A stretch of DNA of 64,000 nucleotides from Thermoguttaceae bacterium (lineage in GTDB: Bacteria > Planctomycetota > Planctomycetia > Pirellulales > Thermoguttaceae): positions 62,001 through 126,000 of the forward strand of contig JAGBDN010000024.1 in assembly GCA_017937485.1 (NCBI GenBank). The letters run 5' to 3'. The first letter of the stretch is position 1, and every line of letters starts with the position of its first letter. Below the pieces are notes generated by a model. That model was not told where the DNA came from, did no database searches, and saw nothing but the letters and a program-made list of their open reading frames with translations. Made by a program: the position numbers and the translations under genes. Positions 8,995-17,779 of this stretch are shown here, in pieces.

Positions 8995-10248
8995 TTAAAA
9001 GAGTTTGACGTATTTCGGCAGTTCGCCGATCAGCGGACGCAGGTATTCAATACAAGCGTCGGTAACGTAAAGGTTTTCCGCGTCGACGTATTCCGCCGGC
9101 ATCGGTTTCGCTTCGACGGCGACCGCGTCGAGCGGAGCGGTCGAGTATTCGACTTTGTACGGGTCGTTCGAAACGCGATCCATCGTAACCATCACGCCGC
9201 TCTTCCCTTCGAGCGCGAGTTCGACGGCGCGACGGCCGCAGTTCCACGCTTCTTGAATATCGGTCGCGACCGCGCGGTCGGCGCCGCACATCGGGAGCGA
9301 TTCGGTGATTTGGAATTCGCCGCGGCACGGAAGACCGTTTTCGCGTTTGAGGTGTTTGCCGAGCATCTTGTGGAGCGCGATCGCGACGCTCGTCCCGGCC
9401 ATCGCGCCGAGTTCTTGGTTGCCGAACTTGTCGACCGTCTTTTCGGTTTGAACTTCTTTGCCGTCCGCGTCCAACGAGCTGACGACGACGCCGTTCGCGT
9501 CGCGAATCCCTTCGCCGCAGACGACGCTGACGAAGCCGTATTTGTCGAGCGTTTCTTGCGCTTTCGCGATGAAACGGTCGAAGTTGAAGGCGATTTCCGG
9601 AACCAGAATGATGTGCGGAGCGTCTTCGCAATCTTCCTTAGCGCAAGCGGCGGCGGCGGCCAACCAACCGGCGTCGCGACCGATCGTTTGGAAGATAACG
9701 AATTGGTCGACCTTCTTCATATCGCGCGCCAAAACGCCCGCTTGTTTGACCGACGTCGCGACGTAACGAGCCGCCGACGCGAAACCCGGGGTGTGGTCGG
9801 TCGCGAAAAGGTCGTTGTCGACCGTCTTCGGAACGCCGAGGCCGCGGAGGTCGTAACCTTGTTCGCGGCAGTATTTTTCGACGCGGCAGATGGTGTCCAT
9901 CGTGTCGTTCCCGCCCGCGAGGAAGTAGTAACGAATGTTGTATTTTTTCAGTTGTTCGAGAATGCGCGGGAAGTCGGCTTCTTGAACCTTGTGGCGGCAG
10001 CTTCCGAGGGCGCTGCCCGGGGTCGTTTTGAGACCTTCGACGACGGCGGGGTCGATCGTCGCGAAGTCGATCAGCTTATCTTGCATAAAGCCTTCGACGC
10101 CGTATTGCATCCCGTAAACTTTGTCGATTTTCGAGTCGGCGCTCTTTTGACCGAGTTCGAAGCAACCTTGAACGACGCCGCAGAGGCTCGAGTTGATGAC
10201 GCTGGTGGGGCCGCCGCTTTGACCGACGATCGCGTTCCCTTGGAACAT
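8995..10248 (-). CDS. pfp: diphosphate-dependent 6-phosphofructokinase
   Basis: 417-residue phosphofructokinase that phosphorylates fructose-6-phosphate, probably using pyrophosphate and so working reversibly in glycolysis and gluconeogenesis. Signatures are GQSGGPTSVIN (9-19), GGNDT (112-116, where ATP enzymes have GGDGS), PKTVDND (140-146) and GRDAGWLAAAA. The change from GGDG to GGND is what points to the PPi type. The start is placed at the ATG at 10248, 7 nt after GGAGAGAG, rather than 13 codons upstream. It is the last gene of a minus-strand set with amidotransferase-like, PIG-L and SIS genes. A partial copy of its 3' end lies immediately downstream. Confidence 0.92.
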   Translation of the reverse strand: MFQGNAIVGQSGGPTSVINSSLCGVVQGCFELGQKSADSKIDKVYGMQYGVEGFMQDKLIDFATIDPAVVEGLKTTPGSALGSCRHKVQEADFPRILEQLKKYNIRYYFLAGGNDTMDTICRVEKYCREQGYDLRGLGVPKTVDNDLFATDHTPGFASAARYVATSVKQAGVLARDMKKVDQFVIFQTIGRDAGWLAAAAACAKEDCEDAPHIILVPEIAFNFDRFIAKAQETLDKYGFVSVVCGEGIRDANGVVVSSLDADGKEVQTEKTVDKFGNQELGAMAGTSVAIALHKMLGKHLKRENGLPCRGEFQITESLPMCGADRAVATDIQEAWNCGRRAVELALEGKSGVMVTMDRVSNDPYKVEYSTAPLDAVAVEAKPMPAEYVDAENLYVTDACIEYLRPLIGELPKYVKLF

Positions 10249-10410
10249 AATTCTCTCTCCTAAAATCTTAAATACTATTTGCGACAAAAACGCGCCGTTC
10301 GACGCGCTTTCGTCTTCTTTCGTTATTTTCTTGCCGTTTTTCTTGCGCCCGTCGCCGACTCGCTCGCGGCGAACCGACCGACGCTTCGCCGCGCCGACGT
10401 TCGCCCGACG

Positions 10411-11205
10411 TTAAAACTTGCCGACCCAAGAGACAAGTTGCGCGAAAAATTTCGCGTACTCGGCGCCGATTTCGACGAAAAGACCGTCGCCGAGCGCCGC
10501 CGGAAGTTCTTGGAAAACGCGCTCTTGGCCCCAGTCGACCATTCCGCCGATCCAGTGCGGAGCGACGTCCGACGCGAACGCCGCGACGCGTCCGGCGCCC
10601 AAGTCGTCGACGACCAAGAACGGGTATTTTTCGACGAACTCGATTTGAATATCGTCGGCGTTCAAGTCGGCGGCGACCGTCTTTTTCCAAGTCGTTTTCG
10701 TTCGGATTCCTTCGAGAAGAACGGTCGCGCCCGCTTTCGCGTCGAAACGGTTAAAACCGCCGACTCCCGGCGCCGTTTCCCAAGGCAAATCGGCTAAAAT
10801 CGGGTGGTCGAGCGTCGTCGGACGGAGCAACACCGGCGACCAATAGTTGCGACGGTCGTCCGAATCGCTCATTTCGACCGGCAAAATTTCGGCCAACGGC
10901 GAATTATGGTACTCGCCGAGCCGCCCGAAATAGCTCTCCCAACCGCCGAGCATCAGCAAACCGGCGCCGTCTTCGCGAACGCGCTCGACGATATGTTCCA
11001 TATCGCCCGCCCCGAAGCAGGAACGCGGGTAGTCGCTGACGACGTAAAGCGAGTACGCCCGATTTTGGAAGTCGGCGCTCGGCGACGTTCCGGAGTCGAC
11101 GCGGTCGAACGCGATTCCGCGATTCGTCAAGACGCCGCAAAGATACGCCGCCGCTCGCGTCGCGTCGTCGTCGCCCAAGTAACAAACGCGTTTTTCAAGT
11201 TGCAT
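10411..11205 (-). CDS. glutamine amidotransferase-like (GATase1-like) protein
   Basis: 264-residue cytoplasmic protein with a flavodoxin-like class-I amidotransferase fold. It resembles the 'putative glutamine amidotransferase' family (PF07090-type), with an N-terminal strand RVCYLGDD, a GLLMLGGWESYFG segment near residue 83 where such domains place their nucleophile elbow, and a C-terminal strand GRVAAFASDVAPHW. No classical Cys-His-Glu triad can be assigned: the elbow reads LMLGGW without cysteine, so glutaminase activity is doubtful. Only a weak ribosome site precedes the ATG. The gene sits between pfp and a PIG-L deacetylase with gaps of about 160-170 bp. The neighbourhood suggests carbohydrate metabolism, but the function is unknown. 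Confidence 0.7.
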   Translation of the reverse strand: MQLEKRVCYLGDDDATRAAAYLCGVLTNRGIAFDRVDSGTSPSADFQNRAYSLYVVSDYPRSCFGAGDMEHIVERVREDGAGLLMLGGWESYFGRLGEYHNSPLAEILPVEMSDSDDRRNYWSPVLLRPTTLDHPILADLPWETAPGVGGFNRFDAKAGATVLLEGIRTKTTWKKTVAADLNADDIQIEFVEKYPFLVVDDLGAGRVAAFASDVAPHWIGGMVDWGQERVFQELPAALGDGLFVEIGAEYAKFFAQLVSWVGKF

Positions 11206-11374
11206 AATTTGCCCGCTTTCTCTGTTTTAACGTTTTCGGAGCCTTAAACGACCGTTTTCGAACGACCGCGACCGCTCGCCGCAACGCTCTTAAGGCCGCC
11301 GCGACGTCGTTAACGCCGCCTCGACGGAGCGGACGTTTGCGCCGCGCTCCGTCGTTACAGTCGCCGCGTTTCGA

Positions 11375-12226
11375 CTATTTCGACAGTTTTTCCGCTTCCG
11401 CGAAGAGGTCTTTGCAGCGTTGCGGGACGAAAATGTCGAACTCGGCTTCGCGAATGAATTCGTCGCAACCGTTTTCGCGTTGCATTTGAATCGTGATGTC
11501 GATTTGCTTTTGGCTGACGTAACTCAAAAGACCGTTGATCTTGCGTTCGAAGAGGTCTTCCGAAACGCGAATGCGGAGCGTCGGCGGGGTAACGAAGTTG
11601 CTGTACGTCGCGTATTCGTAAATCGCCGGAATTTGCGGAATCGGTTCGCCGAGTTCCGGCCAAATCGTCCCTTGCGCGTGGAAGATGCTGATCATCGCTT
11701 CCGAATTGACGAACTTATGATCCGGGTGCAGGTCGGTGATCGTCGGGACGAAAAGACGCGTCGGACGGGTTTGGCGCATCAGCCAAACGAGCGAGTTTTG
11801 AACGCCCGCGCCCCCCGCGATTTCCGGGCCTTCGCCCGGAGCGCCGGTCGCGAAACGGCGGCCCGCTTGACGGTTGAGCGAACCGTCGTCGTGTCCGAGG
11901 AAGTAGAGGTTTTCCGCCGGGAGCCCGAGCGCGGCGAACGAATCGGCGCATTCCTTGCGGCGCACGTCGGCGATCGTGTCGCGTTCTTCCGGCGTGCAGT
12001 ACCCCATTTTGCCGTTCGTAACGACGCCCGCGTAAGTCTTGATTCCGCTAAAAAGCGACGCGATGAACGTCAAACCGCAACCGGCGATAATGTCGTCGTC
12101 GTGCGGTGCCAAGAAGAGCCAACGCTCTTCGTCGCCCTTCCAGTTCGGAAAAATATCGCCGGGATTCGCCGACGAAATAACGCCCGTTTCGGAACGACGA
12201 TCAAAAGAAACGAAGGAACCGCTCAT
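11375..12226 (-). CDS. PIG-L family deacetylase
   Basis: 283-residue LmbE/PIG-L-type zinc deacetylase, a family that removes acetyl groups from N-acetylglucosamine-containing substrates. The first metal motif reads APHDDDIIAGCG (about residues 36-47) where most members have PHPDDE, so the Pro and Glu positions are changed but the His and central Asp are kept. The second metal motif is intact (DLHPDH near residue 165). There is no signal peptide, so action is cytoplasmic. The start ATG follows GAGGGG. It is next to a SIS-domain sugar isomerase and a phosphofructokinase, which fits breakdown of an acetylated amino sugar. The exact substrate is unknown. Confidence 0.85.
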   Translation of the reverse strand: MSGSFVSFDRRSETGVISSANPGDIFPNWKGDEERWLFLAPHDDDIIAGCGLTFIASLFSGIKTYAGVVTNGKMGYCTPEERDTIADVRRKECADSFAALGLPAENLYFLGHDDGSLNRQAGRRFATGAPGEGPEIAGGAGVQNSLVWLMRQTRPTRLFVPTITDLHPDHKFVNSEAMISIFHAQGTIWPELGEPIPQIPAIYEYATYSNFVTPPTLRIRVSEDLFERKINGLLSYVSQKQIDITIQMQRENGCDEFIREAEFDIFVPQRCKDLFAEAEKLSK

Positions 12227-12555
12227 TTTTCACCCCTCAAAAACCGTTCAAATAATTAAGGCTAACCCCAACGCTCGACGGCGCTTCGCCGAATAATAAC
12301 GAAAAACGCAAAAAAACGCGCCGACGCGGCGAAAACTCGTCGACGCCCGTTTCCAGGCGCCGACAAGGCGACAAAACGCCGCCTTCCGCTCGACGCGACC
12401 GAACGAAACGCCTTTCAAAAACGCGCTTCGTCGACCGTCGGGCGGCGACGTTTCGTCTTCAAAAATCGCTCGACCGCGCAAGGAACGCCGCGTCGGAACG
12501 CCCTCAAAGAGCGTCAAAGCGGCGACTTCACGCGGCAAGCGGAGTCAAATTCGAC
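12227..12555. other. intergenic, no gene seen
   Basis: 329-bp gap between the SIS and PIG-L genes, rich in CGACG words. No frame, promoter or terminator is convincing. Confidence 0.5.
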
Positions 12556-13572
12556 TCAACCGACGAATTCGTTCCCGATTTTGCGGGCGCGTTCCGGTTT
12601 GTCGAGGTCGACGCCGAGCGCGACGCCCGTTTGAACGAGCAAATTCCAACCGGCGACGAGTTGAAGGAACGTGTCGAAACCGCAGATCGACGGGATTTTG
12701 ATCGTCGGGAAGATCGTGTCTTCGGACGAAATCGCGACGACGGTAACGCCCGCGCGACCTTCGATGAGTTCCTTAATCTTTTCGCATTCGGACGGGAACG
12801 GATCGACGAGAATGCAGGCTTCGCCGGCGCGCATAATTTCTTCGACGCCGTGCAAGAGGTAGGTGCCTTCGAGGTAGTCGCTCTTCTTGCGGGTGATTTC
12901 GTTCGTTTTGAGCGTCAGTTCTTCCGCGACGCCGTTGTTGCGACCGGCGAAGTAGAGAACCGGCGCGTCGGCGAGCTTCTTGACAACGTCGGCGTCGATT
13001 TCCGCTTCCATAATTTCGGTCATCGCTTTGGCGACTTCCGCTTTCTTTTCGCAGCAGCAGCAACCGAGGAGGTTCGCGAGAACGGCGTGATAGACGAGGC
13101 CTTGTTCGACGACGCTCTTCGTCGCGGCGACGGCGTCTTCTTTACCGCAGGAGAGGAGAATCGTTTCGTTAGTAACGTCGAAAATTTTCGTTCCGGCGTT
13201 CGCGGTAACGCCGACGAGGCGTTGGTGGCCTTTGTCTTTCAGGTTTTTCAGGAGACCGACGATTTCTTTCGTTTGGCCGCTGTTCGACGCGCCGCAAACC
13301 GTCCAGTTCATAAGGTCGTATTCGGCGGCTTGGAAGGAGCCTTCGGTCGCGGCGGTGAGCGCCAAGCCGGCTTTCATCGCGTTGTAAATGAAGCTCTTGG
13401 CCGGGAAAATACGGCTCGAGCCTTCGCCGGTGAGGAAAATGCGCCCCGTGCCGCGAACCATATCGGCGACCGGCTTCATTTGTTGGAAGTCGAAGTTGGC
13501 GACGACTTCCGCCGTTTCGAGCATTTCCTTAACCAACGCGAAATTCTTGTACTTGGCGTCGTTCAAATTCAT
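12556..13572 (-). CDS. SIS domain sugar isomerase/aldolase-like protein
   Basis: 338-residue protein with two sugar-isomerase (SIS) domains, the fold of GlmS, AgaS and FrlB-type enzymes that bind phosphorylated amino sugars. Typical patterns are RIFLTGEGSSRIFPAK, CGASNSGQTKEIVGLL and LKTNEITRKKSDYLEGTYLLHGVEE. There is no glutaminase domain, so it is an isomerase/deaminase rather than GlmS. An odd run of four cysteines (LLGCCCCEKK) sits in the domain linker. The ATG at 13572 is chosen because GGGGAGAG precedes it at the right distance; the open frame extends 11 codons further upstream. It is first in the set with PIG-L, amidotransferase-like and pfp genes, with a good promoter upstream. Confidence 0.85.
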   Translation of the reverse strand: MNLNDAKYKNFALVKEMLETAEVVANFDFQQMKPVADMVRGTGRIFLTGEGSSRIFPAKSFIYNAMKAGLALTAATEGSFQAAEYDLMNWTVCGASNSGQTKEIVGLLKNLKDKGHQRLVGVTANAGTKIFDVTNETILLSCGKEDAVAATKSVVEQGLVYHAVLANLLGCCCCEKKAEVAKAMTEIMEAEIDADVVKKLADAPVLYFAGRNNGVAEELTLKTNEITRKKSDYLEGTYLLHGVEEIMRAGEACILVDPFPSECEKIKELIEGRAGVTVVAISSEDTIFPTIKIPSICGFDTFLQLVAGWNLLVQTGVALGVDLDKPERARKIGNEFVG

Positions 13573-13789
13573 CGTTTCTCTCCCCAATCGCGACGCTTTT
13601 CCCACGTCGCGTTCGTCTCGTTGTTTCTTCTCCGAAAGCGGTCGACCTCTCGACGTTTCGGCTTGATAATCGAATCTCGTTTCGCGGCGGCGAAACGCGT
13701 CGACGCTTTCGCTCTCGCCCGTCTTCTTTCGCTTCTTTTAGCGAAAACGGCGGGGGGGCGCGTCGCGGCGTTTCGGCGCGATTCCCTTC

Positions 13790-13818
13790 ATCATATCAAA
13801 CTTTTCAAGGCTCGACAA
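13790..13818 (-). promoter_or_regulatory. sigma70-type promoter of the SIS gene cluster
   Basis: On the minus strand, TTGTCG (13813-13818), a 17-bp spacer, then TATGAT (13790-13795). It lies about 218 bp upstream of the start at 13572, leaving a long leader. Confidence 0.55.
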
Positions 13819-14367
13819 TAGCCGCGACGCGAAAAATCTATATTTTGCGACGTATTTGCCCGCCGCGCGACTTCATTCGCCGTTTTATTTTGCCCATTTT
13901 AACGTCTTTTATTCTCCCTTCGTCGCGGTCTCTCGCAACGCGTCGTCCTTTCCCCCTAAATTCCCCTATTTTACCATTTTCGCCATTACTCTCAAATTGC
14001 GCCGTCGAAAGTTTGCCGTTCGGTTCGCCGCGCTTCTTTCTTGAGCGAAAAAACAGGAATTTCAACAAAAAAAGCAAAAATTTCGGCAAACGCGCCAAGT
14101 CGGTCTTTACGCAAGCGCAAAATGTTGGAATAATAGGGTAACGTCGACTTTTTTAACGAAACGTCGAAACGCTAAGACGGCGTCGGGCGAACGCCGCGAA
14201 CGCGACTTTTCGAAAAATCGCCCTTAATATATTAATAACGACAAAATCGCCGAAGCGACCCGCTCCTTTCGCGCCCTCGAACGGATTCGACGGACGAAAA
14301 CGACGCGACGCTCGGCGGCAAACGGCGCTTCAGAAGGAACGAACGAAGCGCAAGAGGCCCCGGCGTT
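13819..14367. other. divergent intergenic region, no gene seen
   Basis: Region between the promoter of the SIS cluster (leftward) and the autotransporter gene (rightward). It presumably holds the autotransporter promoter; AT-rich words near 14130-14240 such as GAATAATAGGG and TTAATATATTAATAA are candidates, but none is convincing. Confidence 0.4.
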
Positions 14368-17058
14368 ATGAAAAAATCCGAACAACGAGCCGACCGTTCG
14401 CGTCGCGCTTCCCGACTCCTCGTTCTCGCGGCGGCGCTCGCTTTTGGAACGGCGTCGACGTCCGCGAACGCTCAAACCGGAACGCAGTTGACCGTCGACT
14501 CGAACAAAAATCTCGCGCATATCGACGGCGGCGTCTCTTCGATCGTTTTTACCGGCGCCTACGCGCTGACGCTCTCCGACGGGCAAACGTTGACGCCGAT
14601 TCTCCTCAACCAAGCGACCGGCGCGATTTTAAACCTCGGAACCGGCTCGACGACCGGCCAAACTTGGCGCGCCGCCGGGAACAGCCCGCGTTGGACCGGA
14701 ACGACCGTCCTCGGAAGCGGAAACGAACTCGTCCTCGGAACCGACGTCGCCAACCCGCTCGGCGCCTTCTCGACCGACGGTTCGACCGCGTTCGGAACCC
14801 TCGAACTCCAAAACGGCGCGACGCTAAAAGTCGCCGCCGACGCTCCGCTCGCCGATCCGACGACGCCCGAATCCCCGCAACCCGCCCAAGTTTCGCCGAA
14901 AACGAACGTCGAAACGAAAATCGGCGCGCTCCGAACGGCCTCGAACGCCTCCGGAACGCAACTCGCCGACGCGACGGTCGACGTCGACGCCGGTCGAACG
15001 CTGACCGTCGAAAACGGACTCTCCGTCGACGCGAACGTCGGCTTGTCGAAAGTCGGCGACGGCGTTTTGCAGCTCCTCGCCAACGCGCCGAAAACGCCGG
15101 TCGGGCCCGGAACGTCCGGAAGCGGAAGCGGCTCGACGGCGAAAGCGACGACCGCCTTTTCGCTCGGTCGGTTGAACGTCGGCGCCGGAACGTTCCGAAT
15201 CGCGAACGGAACCGGAAAAGTCGACGACGCCCAAATTACCGCGACCGCGATCGCCGTCGGAAACGGCGCGACGCTCGACCTGCGCAAAGCCGGAACCGTT
15301 CAACTCGCCGGGAACGCGGGCGAAGTCGTCTTCTCCGCCGCCGACGGTTCGACCGTCAACCTTTACGCGAACGCGAACGGCTCGACCTCCTTCCAAGCGA
15401 CGACGTACAACACCTATATCAACCTCGGCGCCGCGACGCTCGACGTCGTCTCCGATCTCCAAGGGGACGCCGCCCTCAAATCGCTGACCGTCTTCACGAC
15501 CGAAGGCGTCGGGCAAACGACGTACTCCGCCGAAACGCTCGCCGTCGTCGACAACGTCCTCGGCAAGCGTTACGTCGTCGACTTGAACGCGTCGAACGCC
15601 GAAAAGCTCGTCCTCGCGCTCGAAGACGCCCCGACCTTCCAAAGCGTCGGGCAAACGCCGAACGAACGCTCGCTCGGCGCCGCGCTCGACAAAAAGATCG
15701 CGTCCGGGAACTACTCCGACGCCGAACGCGCTTTCCTCGACAAGCTCGAAAACAACCAACGCGCCGTTCCGTTCTCGCAACTTACCGGCGAACTGCACGC
15801 GTCGACGGTCGGCTTCGTCTATATGAACAATTTGACGACGACGCAAACGCTCCTCGACCGGCTTCGCGCGAATTCGTTGGTCGCTTACGGCGGCGGAGCG
15901 AGCTCGGTCGCGCCGATGAATTACGAAGCGGGCGCGCCTTACCAAGGCGGAGCGGCGGGCGGCTACTTCGATACGAACGGCGTCTACCAATACGAAACCG
16001 GAACCGACCCTTACGGCTCCGGCGTCGCGCCGATTTACGAAACCGGTTACGGAACGCAAATCGAAGGCGGTTACGAAAACGGCGTCGTTCCGACCGGAAC
16101 CGTTCCCGCCGGAGTCGACGGCGGTTACCCGACCGCTCCGCTCGGTCGGCGGCAATATTCGACCCTTTCGACGCTCCGCGGGCAAGCGCAATACGGCGAC
16201 CCGGGCACCCTCATTTACTCCGCTTGGTTCGCGGCGCTCGGCGGCTCCGTCGACGCGAAGGAACGCAAAAGCGCGAACCCTTACGACGGCGACCAAATCG
16301 GCTTTCTGACCGGGCTCGACTTGTTCGGCTCCTGCGACTGCCGCTTCGGCGCGTTTTACGGTTACCAAAACAACGAAATGAAAAACGACGCCGTCGCCGG
16401 ATACGGCAAGCTCGAAACGAAAAACCATCTCGTCGGGCTTTACCATCAATTCGGCGACGAAGCGGTCTACAACATCCTCACAATTCGCGGCGGGTACGAC
16501 CGCTACGACACGGCGCGGCAGGTCGACGTTCTCGGCGCCCGCGATTCGTTGGCGGCGAAATACGACGGTTTCAACGCCGGCGCGACGTTCGAACGCGGCG
16601 CCAATTTCGCGCTCCAACCGTTCGTCTTCTCGCCGTTCGTTTCGGTCGACTACAACTTCCTTTACCGCGAAGCGTTCGAGGAAACGTCGACGACCGGCTC
16701 CGGTTACGCGCTCCGTTCCGGCTCGACGAACTATCACAGCCTCCGCGGAATCGTCGGCGCGCGCCTGTTCCTCGATATGTATCCCGGCGATCAGCACGTT
16801 CGAATCGGCGCTCGCGGCGCTTACATTCACGAGTTTCTCGACGGTATGTTCGGCGAAACCAACGTTTCGTTCGCGGGCCTGCCGACGACGGAATTCCCGA
16901 TTTACGGCAACGCGCTCGGTCGCGACTGGGGGCTTGTCGGGCTTGGAATCGACTGGGCGCCGATTCCCGCTTTCCTCGTTTTTTATCACGCCGACGTTTT
17001 GATGAACGAATACGTCGACGACGTTTACAATTCGGTCGGGCTGTCGTTCCGCTGGTAA
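14368..17058 (+). CDS. autotransporter outer-membrane beta-barrel protein
   Basis: 896-residue type V secretion protein. An Arg-rich N-terminus followed by a hydrophobic stretch (LLVLAAALAFGTASTSANA, about residues 17-35) is the signal peptide. The passenger (about 36-600) is Gly/Asn/Thr-rich with repeated short strand motifs (GATLDLRKAGTVQL and similar) as in beta-helical passengers, including a Tyr/Gly-rich stretch near 510-590. The last about 290 residues form the translocator barrel, with alternating aromatic strands ending in the classic aromatic C-terminus (SVGLSFRW). It implies a BAM-equipped outer membrane. The start ATG follows AGAGG. The passenger's role (adhesin or other surface function) cannot be read from sequence. 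It is followed 83 bp later by a small sigma-like gene. Confidence 0.88.
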   Translation: MKKSEQRADRSRRASRLLVLAAALAFGTASTSANAQTGTQLTVDSNKNLAHIDGGVSSIVFTGAYALTLSDGQTLTPILLNQATGAILNLGTGSTTGQTWRAAGNSPRWTGTTVLGSGNELVLGTDVANPLGAFSTDGSTAFGTLELQNGATLKVAADAPLADPTTPESPQPAQVSPKTNVETKIGALRTASNASGTQLADATVDVDAGRTLTVENGLSVDANVGLSKVGDGVLQLLANAPKTPVGPGTSGSGSGSTAKATTAFSLGRLNVGAGTFRIANGTGKVDDAQITATAIAVGNGATLDLRKAGTVQLAGNAGEVVFSAADGSTVNLYANANGSTSFQATTYNTYINLGAATLDVVSDLQGDAALKSLTVFTTEGVGQTTYSAETLAVVDNVLGKRYVVDLNASNAEKLVLALEDAPTFQSVGQTPNERSLGAALDKKIASGNYSDAERAFLDKLENNQRAVPFSQLTGELHASTVGFVYMNNLTTTQTLLDRLRANSLVAYGGGASSVAPMNYEAGAPYQGGAAGGYFDTNGVYQYETGTDPYGSGVAPIYETGYGTQIEGGYENGVVPTGTVPAGVDGGYPTAPLGRRQYSTLSTLRGQAQYGDPGTLIYSAWFAALGGSVDAKERKSANPYDGDQIGFLTGLDLFGSCDCRFGAFYGYQNNEMKNDAVAGYGKLETKNHLVGLYHQFGDEAVYNILTIRGGYDRYDTARQVDVLGARDSLAAKYDGFNAGATFERGANFALQPFVFSPFVSVDYNFLYREAFEETSTTGSGYALRSGSTNYHSLRGIVGARLFLDMYPGDQHVRIGARGAYIHEFLDGMFGETNVSFAGLPTTEFPIYGNALGRDWGLVGLGIDWAPIPAFLVFYHADVLMNEYVDDVYNSVGLSFRW

Positions 17059-17141
17059 AAGCGACGCGTTCCGCCTATCCGCCGCCTTGTCGAATCTCAC
17101 CGAAAACGCAACATTAGAGAAAACGCGCAAATTTTAACGTT

Positions 17142-17453
17142 ATGACGCCTTCGATTTTAGAATTCGATTACGCGCTCGTTCGCGCTTGTTTGAAAAACAA
17201 GAAATTCGCTTGGGAGGATTTCGTCGACCGTTTCGCCGAACAGACGCTCCGCGTCGTCGAACGAGTCGCGGAGATTCGCCGCGTCGCGCTCTCGGAAGAG
17301 GAGAAAATCGAGCTTTGCGAAGCGATTTTCCGGTCGTTCCGCTACAACGACTACCAACTCCTGCGCGAGTTCGCGTTTCGCAGCGCCGTTTCGACCTATT
17401 TGACCGTCGTTTCGTACCGCTTGGCCGTCGCGCTCCTGAACGACGAGCGCTGA
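17142..17453 (+). CDS. small sigma-70 region 2-like protein
   Basis: 103-residue protein whose pattern matches region 2 of ECF sigma factors: an acidic first helix (LVRACLKNKKFAWEDFVDRF), a variable linker, an EKIELCEAIFRSF helix and a closing LLREFAFRSAVSTYLTVVSYR-type helix with basic and aromatic residues, as in the core-binding and -10-recognition helices. Region 4 is absent and the frame stops cleanly, so it cannot be a conventional ECF sigma factor. It may be a stand-alone region 2 protein or anti-activator. There is only a weak ribosome site (AGAGAAA, far). It lies 83 bp after the autotransporter stop and may be co-transcribed with it. The assignment rests on pattern alone. Confidence 0.5.
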   Translation: MTPSILEFDYALVRACLKNKKFAWEDFVDRFAEQTLRVVERVAEIRRVALSEEEKIELCEAIFRSFRYNDYQLLREFAFRSAVSTYLTVVSYRLAVALLNDER

Positions 17454-17585
17454 CGACGACGTCAAAATAACGGGAAAAAATACCGTAACGCCCCGTCGAC
17501 GCTCCGAAACCGACGTCGCGCCGAAAAAAATTGGAAAAAAAGAGCCGAAAAGGGAAAAACCGGGCGTCCGCGCCTTAGGGGTCGC

Positions 17586-17613
17586 TTGCCAAGAGGAAGA
17601 AGACGCGTATAAT
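17586..17613 (+). promoter_or_regulatory. sigma70-type promoter of guaB
   Basis: TTGCCA (17586-17591), a 16-bp spacer, perfect TATAAT (17608-17613). The 5' leader to the ATG at 17780 is about 160 nt. Confidence 0.7.
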
Positions 17614-17779
17614 AGGAAGTTTAAACGGGGGACGGGTTCCGCCGCCTTCCCCCGACCGTCCCGAGCCGTCCGCGACACGTCGCCGACGCCGAGGACGACC
17701 GATTCTCCGAGGCGCGCCGTAAAACCGCCGTTTCGCAACGACAAGCGGCCAACGAACAAGAGACAAGAAGAGGGAAACA

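Noticed and set aside
14664..17130. 817-residue (plus) and 768-residue (minus) open frames over the autotransporter gene
   Set aside because: Arg-rich shadow translations caused by the CG-rich codon pattern; the 896-residue autotransporter frame has signal peptide, barrel and typical C-terminus.
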